Shown: positions 1 to 8,124 of the stretch, piece after piece
Layout: each line of letters begins with the position of its first letter
Position numbering within the stretch: the stretch's first letter is position 1
Origin: Christiangramia crocea
Lineage (GTDB): Bacteria > Bacteroidota > Bacteroidia > Flavobacteriales > Flavobacteriaceae
Direction: 5' to 3'
NCBI RefSeq assembly: GCF_022410465.1
Contig: NZ_JAJSON010000025.1
Coordinates: 558,001-622,000, forward strand
Length of the DNA: 64,000 nucleotides
Program-made: the position numbers and the translations under genes
Notes under the pieces: model-generated
What the model was told of the DNA's origin: nothing
Seen by the model: the letters and a program-made list of their open reading frames with translations, nothing else
Databases searched by the model: none

Positions 1-40
1 GAGCCAATTTGGGATAACCGAGACCATTTTGAGCAAGACT
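1..40 (+). repeat. 3' end of cassette-boundary repeat (partial)
   Basis: The left edge carries GATAACCGAGACC, the same 3' end seen in the spacers near 770, 4485, 5860 and 6440. The element therefore begins outside the window and the first gene is also a member of the array. Confidence 0.55.
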
Positions 41-61
41 AATCAAAATTTTTTAAATCTG

Positions 62-622
62 ATGAGATTAAATTTAGTTCTGTTTTTAATTTTAAACTGT
101 TCAATAGCAACAGGCCAAAACTTCGATACCGAATTTAAATATTCTGATAGTTCCGGAAAAAATATAATAATTGAGAATAGTTTACCTAAAGGAGGAATAG
201 GCTATACTGCTCCTTCTAATGAGAATTTCGTTTATGCAGTATTCTGGACTCGCATAACTAATGAAACTAATACTCCTATAGAATTAAAAATTGATTATCC
301 TGAAGATGGGTTTCACTTACCAAATTCAATAGACAATTCTGTTAAGTTGCTGTTACCCACAAATAGAATGACATTAGAAAAGGTACCATTATTTAATTAT
401 GGTTTTACAGATATAGAAGTTTATCTAAATAAAAATTATAACAAAGAAAGTAGCTTAAGTAAGACAATACCCGCAAAGCAATCCTATCTGTTCTACGTGA
501 CTGCACTTTATGACAAAGGAGTAGAAGGAATAATTCGAGCAGGCTTTATAATGAAGAACAATCAGCTTTTTTATAAGATCTCAGGATTAGAAATTCCCTG
601 TGGACGAATTAAACCAATTTAA
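62..622 (+). CDS. Secreted protein of unknown function
   Basis: A protein of about 186 aa. The ATG at 62 is preferred over an upstream TTG at 29 because it gives a clean signal peptide (MRLNLVLFLILNCSIATGQ) ending in a small-residue cleavage site. The mature part is hydrophilic and probably beta-rich, with no family motif recognised; three segments of alternating polar and hydrophobic residues end in a Cys-Gly near the C-terminus. It is the first unit of the + strand array, with a boundary repeat on each side. The periplasm or outer surface is the likely location. Function unknown. Confidence 0.6.
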   Translation: MRLNLVLFLILNCSIATGQNFDTEFKYSDSSGKNIIIENSLPKGGIGYTAPSNENFVYAVFWTRITNETNTPIELKIDYPEDGFHLPNSIDNSVKLLLPTNRMTLEKVPLFNYGFTDIEVYLNKNYNKESSLSKTIPAKQSYLFYVTALYDKGVEGIIRAGFIMKNNQLFYKISGLEIPCGRIKPI

Positions 623-635
623 ATTAAGATATGGC

Positions 636-805
636 CAGCTCACAAAAGCGGTTCATCTCAAATTACAGGTATTGTGGAAAAAGTGTATTTTTAGAAACCA
701 GGAAAGGAACTGGTTAACCCAACATCCCGATAGCTATCGTGACCGCGTCCCTACTCCGTCAGCTTGCGATAATCGAGACCCGTTGTAATGCATTATAAAA
801 GACGA
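636..805 (+). repeat. Cassette-boundary repeat, copy 2
   Basis: Non-coding spacer with the full repeat body: AAAAAGTGTATTTTTAGAAA, then CCAGGAAAGGAACTGGTTAA, CATCCCGATAGCTATC, CCCTACTCCGTCAGCTTGCG and ATAATCGAGACC. The same order recurs at 5768-5870 and, degenerate, at 9298-9386 and 13431-13520. It starts with GCTCACAAAAGCGGT, partly complementary to the start of the preceding unit, and ends at the next unit's CGTTGTAATGC. Confidence 0.7.
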
Positions 806-810
806 AAAAA

Positions 811-2121
811 ATGAAACAAGTAATTGGCCTTTTTCTTTTACTAATTATACTCAATTCCTGTAATGAGCAGCCTAAAGAGATGGGACTTTCCAAAGGGTTA
901 AAAGCAACAGGTGAAAATTTGGATAATTATTTTTCAGCATTGACAGATCTTAAAAAATTCAATGGTGTTTTACTGGCATATAAAAACGATACTTTACTTA
1001 TAGAAAAAGCCTATAATATTTACCAAAGTCCCGACAGTTCAAGTTATGTAACTACAGAACATCAGTTTGATATTCATTCTGTTGCTAAATTAATGACCCA
1101 TTATTTGATTGTAAAATTAAATGAAGATGAAGTTATTTCTAAAAACGAACCCATAGCCAGGTTTTATCCTGACTTTCCAAATGCAAAAAGGATTACGATT
1201 GAAATGCTTCTTAATCATAGTTCTGGTTTACCACGAGAGTTGCAAAATTTAACACAAAAGGAAATCAATTTGACTTCTGATGAAATAGTTAATCTGGCTA
1301 AAAAAGAAAAATTACTTTTTCAACCAGGAACGGACGTTCAATATTCAAATGTTGGTTATGAATTATTGTACAACATCATTTCAAAAATTTATAAAAAGCC
1401 TTTTGCCGAATGTGTAGTAGACGAAATATTTAAGCCTTTAAATATGAATCAGAGTGGTTCGCATTTCTTTACAGATGAGAACCGATTACAAAATCTTGCA
1501 AAAAATCATATCCTGAAGGATTCCACTCTTTTTGAAGTGCCTAATATTCTAGAAGATGAATTTAAAACAGCCCGATTATATTCTACTGTTTCAGATTTGA
1601 ATACTTTTCTTATTCAATTAGAAAATGAACCCTACAAATCAGCAATGATGAATAAAAATGGGATAATTGCTAAAGATGGCGGTTCAAAAGGAATACGAGC
1701 CCAGGTTTATTCTGATTTAGAACACGAATTCAGGTTTGTGCTTTTAGCTAATTATGACGGGATGCCATTTTTCAAAACTATTGAGGATGTTGCGAAAATA
1801 TTAAAAGAAGAAGCCTTTGAGCTACCGAAAGAACTGAACAGACAGTCCATTGCTGTAAAAAGAGAAATTCTAGAACGCTATGTGGGCTCTTATTCCTTCG
1901 CTGATTTTGATGGATTAATTCTAAAAATAGACATAGAGGGTGATAATCTTGTTGTTTTTCAGGACAATGAAAAGATTGCTACACTTAAAGCTGAAACTGA
2001 AACAATCTTTTTTGAAAACCCCAAAGCAACTGAATCCTTTGAATTCGTTAAAAATGAATCAGGTTCATATAATGCTTTGATGGGCTGGAAAGGGATAACC
2101 GTTGAAGGGGAAAGAGAATAA
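811..2121 (+). CDS. Serine hydrolase, beta-lactamase/PBP class C-like lipoprotein
   Basis: 436 aa. An SpII signal with lipobox LNSC (Cys17) points to a periplasm-facing lipoprotein. The class C beta-lactamase-like fold is shown by the S-V-A-K tetrad (Ser90, Lys93: nucleophile and general base), the family-typical LLNHSSGL stretch at 133-140 and Tyr-Ser-Asn at 178-180 (second catalytic motif). The third KTG-like motif is less clear; SKG follows a Gly-Gly in the C-terminal third. The last 90 residues form a separate beta-rich domain, common in these hydrolases. Substrate cannot be predicted: family members include esterases, D-aminopeptidases and peptidoglycan hydrolases. It is a single-gene unit between boundary repeats, with 14/16-bp complementary arms at 781-796 and 2118-2133. 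Confidence 0.85.
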   Translation: MKQVIGLFLLLIILNSCNEQPKEMGLSKGLKATGENLDNYFSALTDLKKFNGVLLAYKNDTLLIEKAYNIYQSPDSSSYVTTEHQFDIHSVAKLMTHYLIVKLNEDEVISKNEPIARFYPDFPNAKRITIEMLLNHSSGLPRELQNLTQKEINLTSDEIVNLAKKEKLLFQPGTDVQYSNVGYELLYNIISKIYKKPFAECVVDEIFKPLNMNQSGSHFFTDENRLQNLAKNHILKDSTLFEVPNILEDEFKTARLYSTVSDLNTFLIQLENEPYKSAMMNKNGIIAKDGGSKGIRAQVYSDLEHEFRFVLLANYDGMPFFKTIEDVAKILKEEAFELPKELNRQSIAVKREILERYVGSYSFADFDGLILKIDIEGDNLVVFQDNEKIATLKAETETIFFENPKATESFEFVKNESGSYNALMGWKGITVEGERE

Positions 2122-2207
2122 CGCATTACAACAATGTAAATAAGTCATTAAAACGGTCCATATACTAAACCGCTGTGTGTCCTATTTAATACGAATGAAA
2201 GATACTA
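2118..2207 (+). repeat. Short cassette-boundary repeat, copy 3
   Basis: Begins over the stop codon with CGCATTACAACAATG followed by TAAATAAGTCATTAAAACGG. This resembles the start of the element after 10479 (CACAACATGGTGTATAAGTAAC). The inner body is shortened relative to the other copies. Confidence 0.5.
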
Positions 2208-3278
2208 ATGATAAAAAATAAACTATATATAGTCATAATTTCATTACTTATTTTAAATTCTTGTAATGGAAAAAAAGGTAAGAGCGAGTTACAACCTATA
2301 CATTCTGAAAAGAAAACAGAGAACCCTAAATCAAAAACTAAAAACGAAGAAAACACGTTTTTTTCAGATTTCGACAATCAGATAAGTCAAGTAGTAAGAA
2401 CTATATTTCAGGATAGTAAAGGCAATTTTTGGTTTGGAACCCAAAATGGAGCATTTAAATTAAATGGTGATTCATTAATTCACATTGATAAAATAATCAG
2501 TGAATCCGGAAAAGGAGTAACCATAAAGGATATCACCGAAGCTAAGGATGGAAAAATATGGTTTGGACATACAGATGGAGTAAGTAGTATCGATGGAGAC
2601 ATTGTGGTTAATTACTATGAATCTGATGGATTGATCAACAATGACGTTTGGTCTATTGCCTCCGATAAAAAGGGCAATATATGGATTGGAACAATAGATG
2701 GCGTATGTGTTTTTAACGCTAAGGGGTTTACAGAATTCAGTCTTCCCGAAGGTAAAGTAGACTCGACTTCAGGTGTTTCAAGTTCAAAAATGGTTCACGA
2801 TATATTTCAGGACAGTAAAGGCACATTATGGTTTAGCTCGAACGCTGGTCTGTTCTCGTATGCCAATAATTCGCTTACGCATGTTTCTCAAAAATTAGGG
2901 TTTGAAACAAATTTTGTCAATGAAGTATTTGAAGATAAAAATGGAGAATTATGGGTTTCTACCAAAGTCGGGCTATATAATTTAAAAGATAATAGTTCAA
3001 AAAATATCACAAAAGGGATAATTGAAACTGGAAAAGGGATAGGAAGTATAGCAGAAGATAAAGAGGGTAATCTTTGGTTCGTTTCAGATCAACATTTTTT
3101 ATATACCTATAATGGAGAAAAGTTGATTGAATATGAGAAAACAGAAAACAATAAAGGTCCAGTAACTTTTGAAATATTTAAAGATCGGGATAACAGACTC
3201 TGGTTCGTGGGTTTTGGTGGTGCTTTTAGATTAAATAACGGGAAATTTATTAATGTAACGAGGAATGGACCCTGGTAA
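2208..3278 (+). CDS. Beta-propeller (two-component regulator propeller) lipoprotein
   Basis: 356 aa, lipoprotein signal with LNSC (Cys19). The mature protein is a run of about seven Reg_prop-type blades, each with the pattern D-x-K-G-x-x-W-F-G-T-x-x-G, for example QDSKGNFWFGTQNG, KDGKIWFGHTDG, KKGNIWIGTIDG and QDSKGTLWFSSNAG. In Bacteroidota such propellers usually form the periplasmic sensor of hybrid two-component systems. Here no transmembrane, histidine-kinase or HTH part follows, so this is a stand-alone lipid-anchored propeller, probably a ligand-binding or scaffold protein. It is a single-gene unit in the array. Confidence 0.8.
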   Translation: MIKNKLYIVIISLLILNSCNGKKGKSELQPIHSEKKTENPKSKTKNEENTFFSDFDNQISQVVRTIFQDSKGNFWFGTQNGAFKLNGDSLIHIDKIISESGKGVTIKDITEAKDGKIWFGHTDGVSSIDGDIVVNYYESDGLINNDVWSIASDKKGNIWIGTIDGVCVFNAKGFTEFSLPEGKVDSTSGVSSSKMVHDIFQDSKGTLWFSSNAGLFSYANNSLTHVSQKLGFETNFVNEVFEDKNGELWVSTKVGLYNLKDNSSKNITKGIIETGKGIGSIAEDKEGNLWFVSDQHFLYTYNGEKLIEYEKTENNKGPVTFEIFKDRDNRLWFVGFGGAFRLNNGKFINVTRNGPW

Positions 3279-3405
3279 AAGAAATACGAACGCTCTACTA
3301 CGGTTAATCGGTAAATAGGCAGGTAGCCTTAGAAAGAAAATAATTAACTTCACCAGCGAACAAGGTCTTAAGCCAATATTGTGGTGTATTTAAAAATAGA
3401 TAAAA
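3279..3405 (+). repeat. Cassette-boundary repeat, copy 4
   Basis: Contains GTAAATAGGCAGG followed by TAGAAAGAAAATAATTAACT, CACCAGCGAACAAGGTCTTA and AGCC. The second block is nearly identical to the spacer at 8007-8046 and related to 16459-16500. Confidence 0.65.
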
Positions 3406-3411
3406 ACTAGA

Positions 3412-4368
3412 ATGGTTATTTCATTACTGTTAATAATTCTTGGGTTTGCAGCTTTGATTTTTGGGGCGAACTGGTTGGTGGATGGTGCTTCTTCACTAGC
3501 GAAAAAGTACAATGTCTCTGATCTAGTAATTGGATTAACAATTGTTGCTTTCGGTACTTCCGCACCCGAATTAGTGGTCAATTCCATTGCCTCTTTAAAT
3601 GGATATCCAGATATTATATTAGGGAATATTATTGGGAGTAATAATTTCAATTTATTTATAATACTTGGTACGGCAGGTTTAATTTACCCTATCACTGTTC
3701 AATCCTCAACTGTCTGGCGAGAAATTCCAATTTCATTAGTAGTAGCTATATTACTGGTAGGACTGGCGAATAATTTCTTTTTAGATGAAATTTCTCAAAT
3801 ATCAAGACTTGATGGGGGAATTTTGATCATAGGTTTTACTGCGTTTCTGTTTTATATGTTCAGGCAGATGAAAAAAGATGAAAATATTGCAGTTTCTTAC
3901 CAGCACAAATCAAATTTGAAAATATGGGGATTTATATTATTAGGTTTTACGGGTCTTATTGTTGGAGGTCAACTGGTTGTTGATAATGGAATACTGATAG
4001 CAACAAACCTGGGAGTAAGCGAAAAAGTTATTGGTTTGACTATAATTGCTGCAGGAACTTCTTTACCAGAATTATTAACATCAATTGTGGCAGCCACTAA
4101 GAAAAATAGTGATATAGCGATTGGAAATGTGATCGGTTCAAATATTTTTAATATTCTGCTAATATTATCTGTTAGTTCATTCATCAATCCAATTTCATAT
4201 CACCCAAAATTTAATTTAGACATTCTTATTTTAATAGGAGGAAGCCTTTTTCTTTTTATGGCAATGTTTACAGGTAAAAGAAAAAGACTTGACAGATGGG
4301 AATCTGCTATATTATTAAGCTTCTATTTGATTTATACTATCTATTTAGTGTGGAAGGAAATACAATAA
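3412..4368 (+). CDS. Calcium/sodium antiporter, CaCA family (YrbG-like)
   Basis: 318 aa, about ten membrane segments. It shows the two inverted alpha-repeats of the Ca2+/cation antiporter superfamily: FGTSAPELVVN with GNIIGSNNFN in the first half and AGTSLPELLTS with GNVIGSNIFN in the second. The Glu and Asn/Ser residues in these motifs line the ion site. It should exchange cytoplasmic Ca2+ for Na+ (possibly K+ dependent) across the inner membrane. Length matches the bacterial YrbG type. A single-gene unit of the array. Confidence 0.92.
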   Translation: MVISLLLIILGFAALIFGANWLVDGASSLAKKYNVSDLVIGLTIVAFGTSAPELVVNSIASLNGYPDIILGNIIGSNNFNLFIILGTAGLIYPITVQSSTVWREIPISLVVAILLVGLANNFFLDEISQISRLDGGILIIGFTAFLFYMFRQMKKDENIAVSYQHKSNLKIWGFILLGFTGLIVGGQLVVDNGILIATNLGVSEKVIGLTIIAAGTSLPELLTSIVAATKKNSDIAIGNVIGSNIFNILLILSVSSFINPISYHPKFNLDILILIGGSLFLFMAMFTGKRKRLDRWESAILLSFYLIYTIYLVWKEIQ

Positions 4369-4525
4369 AAAACGTACAATCGCCCTATATGCGGAATTCG
4401 AACAAAATTGATGATCTAAACTCCCAAATAACAAAACAATAAGCCGACTCCAGAAGGGTCGGGATCACGGCCTTACGATAATCGAGGCCGTTCTAACCAA
4501 TTTTCACAGGGATTTTTATAAAAGA
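4369..4525 (+). repeat. Cassette-boundary repeat, copy 5
   Basis: Holds GAACAAAATTGATGATCTAA, ACTCCCAAATAACAAAACAA and TAAGCCG, nearly repeated at 5105-5147. It then continues with GATCACGGCCTTACGATAAT and CGAGGCC before the next unit. The end matches the GATAAYCRAGRCC terminus of other copies. Confidence 0.65.
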
Positions 4526-4553
4526 AAGAATCTGAATATTAGCGAAAAAAAGA

Positions 4554-4997
4554 ATGATACGACGTTATGTTCCCGAAGATAAATCGAAAGTAAAAGATTT
4601 ATTAAAACGAAATACTCCAGAATATTTTGATCCGTCTGAAGAAAGAGAATTAGAAAAATATCTCGATGAAGAAATAGAAGATTATTTCGTTTTCGAGCAG
4701 AATTCTCAAATCGTAGGTGCCGGTGGAATAAATTACTTTCCCAAAGAAAAATTAGCCAGAATTTCCTGGGATATTATTGATCCTGAATTACAAGGCCAAG
4801 GAATTGGAAGAAAATTGGCACAACACAGAATTGATCATATAAAAAAGAATACTGGAGTAGACCTGATAATTGTCAGAACATCTCAACTAGCTTATAGATT
4901 TTATGAAAAAATGGGGTTCGAATTAGAAAAGATCGAAAGGGATTTCTGGGCAAAAGGTTTTGACTTATACCAAATGAAAAAAAGCAACAAGTCTTAA
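4554..4997 (+). CDS. GNAT-family N-acetyltransferase
   Basis: 147 aa. The acetyl-CoA pyrophosphate-binding motif A is seen as QGQGIGRKL (Q-x-x-G-x-G) after ISWDIIDPEL, and the C-terminal LAYRFYEKMGFE matches the usual motif B region. The acceptor substrate (small molecule or protein N-terminus/lysine) cannot be predicted. Soluble, with no signal. It is a single-gene unit of the array; a short TTCTAAC/GTTAGAA complementarity flanks it (near 4493 and 5028). Confidence 0.85.
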   Translation: MIRRYVPEDKSKVKDLLKRNTPEYFDPSEERELEKYLDEEIEDYFVFEQNSQIVGAGGINYFPKEKLARISWDIIDPELQGQGIGRKLAQHRIDHIKKNTGVDLIIVRTSQLAYRFYEKMGFELEKIERDFWAKGFDLYQMKKSNKS

Positions 4998-5160
4998 TTC
5001 CTGTTCTAAGGTTTATAGAATGATTATTTGTTAGAAAAAGTAAAGCTAAGCCTTGAGAAGAAAACTGGTTATAATATCGGTAAGGGACCAGGATGCGGTA
5101 TTTGAACAAAATCGATGATTTAAATCCCAAACAACAAAACAATAAGCCAGCAACTTACTA
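4998..5160 (+). repeat. Cassette-boundary repeat, copy 6
   Basis: Contains GAACAAAATCGATGATTTAA followed by ATCCCAAACAACAAAACAAT and AAGCCAGC, a near copy of the 4395-4440 block. The rest of the stretch to 5293 is AT-rich leader with no coding potential seen. Confidence 0.55.
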
Positions 5161-5293
5161 TAAAACAGAGTCTTGCAAAGAATTGCTTAAAGAAAAATAT
5201 TATCTTCAACATAATTTCAATGAAATCTAGCACTACGAAAAAACGTGGTTTTATTTTAAACAACTTACTGGTAAGAAATTTAATACAGGTATT

Positions 5294-5617
5294 ATGAAAA
5301 AAGGAATGATCAAAGTAAGCGTATTGTACCCCAATGGAGAAGGTAAATCATTTAACATGGATTATTACTGTAACAAACACGTACCAATGGTTGGTAAATT
5401 ATTGGGAGATGCAGTACAGGGTGCAACAGTTGAAAAAGGTCTCCAGGGTGGAGCACCTGACTCACCGGCAGCATTTGCAGCTATGGGAAACCTGTATTTT
5501 AATTCTATGGAGGAATTTGGAAACTCTTTTGGTCCGAATGCCGATAAAATAATGGCGGATTTACCTAATTTCACAAATATTGAACCTACTGTTCAGATTA
5601 GTGAGGTAATGATTTAA
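5294..5617 (+). CDS. EthD family protein
   Basis: 107 aa. Matches the EthD pattern: MIKVSVLYPNGEG start, then DYYCNKHVPMV (the conserved Tyr/His-Val-Pro segment), a hydrophobic middle ending in FNSMEEFGNSF and a C-terminal strand. These small dimeric alpha/beta-barrel proteins are known from ether-degradation clusters, but most members have no known role. Cytoplasmic. No neighbour suggests a pathway. A single-gene unit of the array. Confidence 0.85.
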   Translation: MKKGMIKVSVLYPNGEGKSFNMDYYCNKHVPMVGKLLGDAVQGATVEKGLQGGAPDSPAAFAAMGNLYFNSMEEFGNSFGPNADKIMADLPNFTNIEPTVQISEVMI

Positions 5618-5759
5618 CTGAAAAAATATAAAAATCGAATAATCTTAAAGTCAGTCCTCTGGTTTTAAGGGTATAAAGATGGAATAAAAAGCAGAACACT
5701 GACCAGTATTAATAATAAAAAATTATGAATTTCAATGCCTTCAGGTTTAAAACACTGAC

Positions 5760-5885
5760 CTATATAGAAAAAGTGTAATTTTAGAAACCAGGAAAGAAAA
5801 TGGTCAAGCCAACATCCCTATAGCTATCAGATCGCTTCCTTCCACACGCAACTTGCGATAACCATAAGGTTGAGAGTAATGTGAA
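5760..5885 (+). repeat. Cassette-boundary repeat, copy 7
   Basis: Near-identical in layout to 678-776: AAAAAGTGTAATTTTAGAAA, CCAGGAAAGAAAATGGTCAA, CATCCCTATAGCTATC, then CGCAACTTGCGATAACC. It ends just before the VOC gene. Confidence 0.7.
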
Positions 5886-5895
5886 ATCATAGAAA

Positions 5896-6291
5896 ATGAA
5901 AATAAAACTAATTAGCATTCCAGTACGAGACCAAGAAAAAGCCTTGAAATTTTATACTGAGAAATTAGGCTTTATCAAAAAGAAGGACGAACCTTTAGGA
6001 GGTGGTAACAGATGGCTCACCTTAGTTTCTAAAGATTGGCAAGACGGGCCTGAATTGTTATTGGAACCAGCACCTAATCATTTTGAACCATCTAAGGTAT
6101 ATCAAGAGGCATTAATGGAAGCTGGAATTCCCTGGACTCAATTTGACGTTCAGGATGTAGCCTCCGAATATGAACGTTTGACGAAACTTGGTGTAGAGTT
6201 TAGCACGAAACCAACTGAAATGGGGAAGGTAATTTTTGCCGTTTTTAATGACACCTGCGGTAATAATATTCAACTCGTGGAAGAATTGTAA
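5896..6291 (+). CDS. VOC (glyoxalase/bleomycin-resistance) family protein
   Basis: 131 aa, a single vicinal-oxygen-chelate unit pair: IPVRDQEKALKFYTEKLGF at the N-terminus and DTCGNNIQLVEEL at the C-terminus, where the last Glu is a usual metal ligand. The first metal-ligand position (His in glyoxalases) is not obvious. It may be an isomerase, a dioxygenase-like enzyme or a drug-binding protein. A close paralogue, identical at well over half the positions, lies at 31090-31488 outside the array. It is a single-gene unit between boundary repeats. Confidence 0.85.
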   Translation: MKIKLISIPVRDQEKALKFYTEKLGFIKKKDEPLGGGNRWLTLVSKDWQDGPELLLEPAPNHFEPSKVYQEALMEAGIPWTQFDVQDVASEYERLTKLGVEFSTKPTEMGKVIFAVFNDTCGNNIQLVEEL

Positions 6292-6490
6292 AAACACTAC
6301 TGCCAACAACGCATAACTTAAATAGGAGGCAGTCTTTGAAAGATCATAATTAACCTGACGATAATCCATCTCTTAATCTGACATCCCAATAGCTATCTGG
6401 ACCTTTGGCTATAGGGACCACTTCCCTACTCCGCTAACTTGCGATAACCAAGACCGTCAGGCACAATATTAAACCAGTATTGTAACAAAT
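6292..6490 (+). repeat. Cassette-boundary repeat, copy 8
   Basis: Starts GCCAACAACGCATAACTTAA with ATAGGAGGCAG. Then come GAAAGATCATAATTAACCTG, CATCCCAATAGCTATC, CACTTCCCTACTCCGCTAAC and TTGCGATAACCAAGACC. The next unit begins with GTCAGGCACA at 6456. Confidence 0.7.
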
Positions 6491-6537
6491 AAAGAATTCC
6501 ATCATCTTATAATTATAATCATCAATCAAAAAATATA

Positions 6538-7956
6538 ATGAAGTACCTGAAAATTCCAGCTTTATTTCTGCTTATCAGTTTCCATTCAATTGCACAGAAT
6601 AATTCAACATTAGAGACCAAAAATCTATCGCATAATGCTTACGTGATCAAAAACGTAAATATTATCCCAATGACTGCAGATAATGAAGTAATTGAGAATG
6701 CTACAATTGTAATCAGAGACAATATAATATCATCCGTTAATAGTGATTCTATTCCAAAAAATGTGAAAATAATTGACGGAACAGATAAATGGCTGATTCC
6801 CGGTCTAATTGATATGCACGTTCATAATCTGGCTGATATAAGAATGAGCTCAAATTATCCTACAAAGGGTGCTACCCTATTTTTTAATAATCAAGATTTT
6901 ATGTTGCTCTACATAGCAAATGGAGTTACAACCGCTTTTGAACTTAATGGCAGGGTAGAACATTTCGGTCAGAGAAACGAAATTATAAATGGGGAAGTCA
7001 TGGGACCTCGCATTGCTTTAGCATTTCTAATTGATGGTGGAAATTCCGGGAATTATGCCAATACCGCAAGTGACGGAAGACAAACGGTGAGAATTGCCAA
7101 ACAGCAAGGCTACGAATTCATTAAAGTATATTCAAATCTAAATGCTGAAACATACAAAGCCATTGTTGATGAAGCAAGAATACAAAAGATGAAAGTCATA
7201 GGCCATATTCCAACAGTCTTTAAAGGAAATACAAGAGATGCATTTGTTCCTCATTTTGGTATGGTGGCTCACGCAGAAGAATTCTCAAGTCAGACTGATA
7301 GGTACACAAATGATGTTGCAAAAGAATTTGCCAAACTTGCCAAAGATAATGGCACCTGGGTTACTCCCAATCTATCGAATTTAGTTTATATAGCGAAACA
7401 GGCACGCTCACTTGATAGTGTTAGAAATTTACCTGGTTTTAAATACGTACATCCATTAATGCAAAGTAAATGGATAGTTTCTAACCAGTACAATAAAGGT
7501 ACATCACCCCAGCGTGTGGCATATTTTGACTCCCTGGTAGATTTCCATATTCAGTTAGTTAAGGCCTTCAAAGAAGAAGGTGTACCAATGGTTGCCGGAA
7601 CAGACTCAGGAACATCAGGAATCGTTTGGGGTATTTCACTACACGACGAATTAAAACTTCTGGTAGACGCGGGACTAACTACAAAAGAAGCGTTAACTTC
7701 TGCAACTCGTCTGCCTGCAGAATGGTTAGAAATAGATGACAGGATTGGAACTATCGAAACAGGAAAATTTGCAGATCTGGTTTTACTTGCTGAAAATCCT
7801 TTAGAAAATATAAAAAACACCAGGAAAATTGAAGGTGTATTTGTCAATGGAAAATGGATAGGAAAGGAAAGAATCAACATTATGCTTTCAGAATTGGAGA
7901 AGAAAAATGATTTAAATAAAAATGATTTTGACTGGAATAAAAGAGCAGAATATTAG
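6538..7956 (+). CDS. Secreted amidohydrolase-family enzyme
   Basis: 472 aa with a signal peptide (about 1-20, ending SIAQ). Metal-dependent amidohydrolase fold: beta-sandwich strand segments, then D-M-H-V-H (His94, His96) after LIPGL, a lysine region FIKVYSN, a GHIP histidine, a VAHAEEF histidine and AGTDSGTSG with the catalytic Asp. The C-terminal FADLVLLAENPLENI is typical of imidazolonepropionase-like and prolidase-like members. The substrate is probably a peptide or cyclic amide in the periplasm. A second secreted amidohydrolase is at 15041-16348. It is a single-gene unit with perfect 10-bp complementary arms at 6456-6465 and 7967-7976. Confidence 0.88.
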   Translation: MKYLKIPALFLLISFHSIAQNNSTLETKNLSHNAYVIKNVNIIPMTADNEVIENATIVIRDNIISSVNSDSIPKNVKIIDGTDKWLIPGLIDMHVHNLADIRMSSNYPTKGATLFFNNQDFMLLYIANGVTTAFELNGRVEHFGQRNEIINGEVMGPRIALAFLIDGGNSGNYANTASDGRQTVRIAKQQGYEFIKVYSNLNAETYKAIVDEARIQKMKVIGHIPTVFKGNTRDAFVPHFGMVAHAEEFSSQTDRYTNDVAKEFAKLAKDNGTWVTPNLSNLVYIAKQARSLDSVRNLPGFKYVHPLMQSKWIVSNQYNKGTSPQRVAYFDSLVDFHIQLVKAFKEEGVPMVAGTDSGTSGIVWGISLHDELKLLVDAGLTTKEALTSATRLPAEWLEIDDRIGTIETGKFADLVLLAENPLENIKNTRKIEGVFVNGKWIGKERINIMLSELEKKNDLNKNDFDWNKRAEY

Positions 7957-8120
7957 CGATTGAAACTGTGCCTGACAACGCCTATCGGAAATAGGCGGCG
8001 CCGTTAGAAAGAAAATAATTAACTTGATCAGCAAACCAGGTCTAAGACATACCAATAGCTACGGAGCCATGTGCTAATTTCCGCACCATGTTGTTAACCC
8101 TAACCGTTAACATTAATTTT
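7957..8120 (+). repeat. Cassette-boundary repeat, copy 9
   Basis: Starts TGTGCCTGACAACGCC with a strong hairpin CGCCTAT-CGGAA-ATAGGCG at about 7979-7998. Then follow GTTAGAAAGAAAATAATTAA, CTTGATCAGCAAACCAGGTC and CATACCAATAGCTA. It ends CCCTAACCGTTAAC, almost the same as the copy ending near 16560. Confidence 0.7.
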
Positions 8121-8124
8121 TAAT

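Noticed and set aside
600-788. 62-codon + frame across the first boundary repeat
   Set aside because: Starts with GTG inside the previous gene and lies wholly in the repeat, with a random-looking product.
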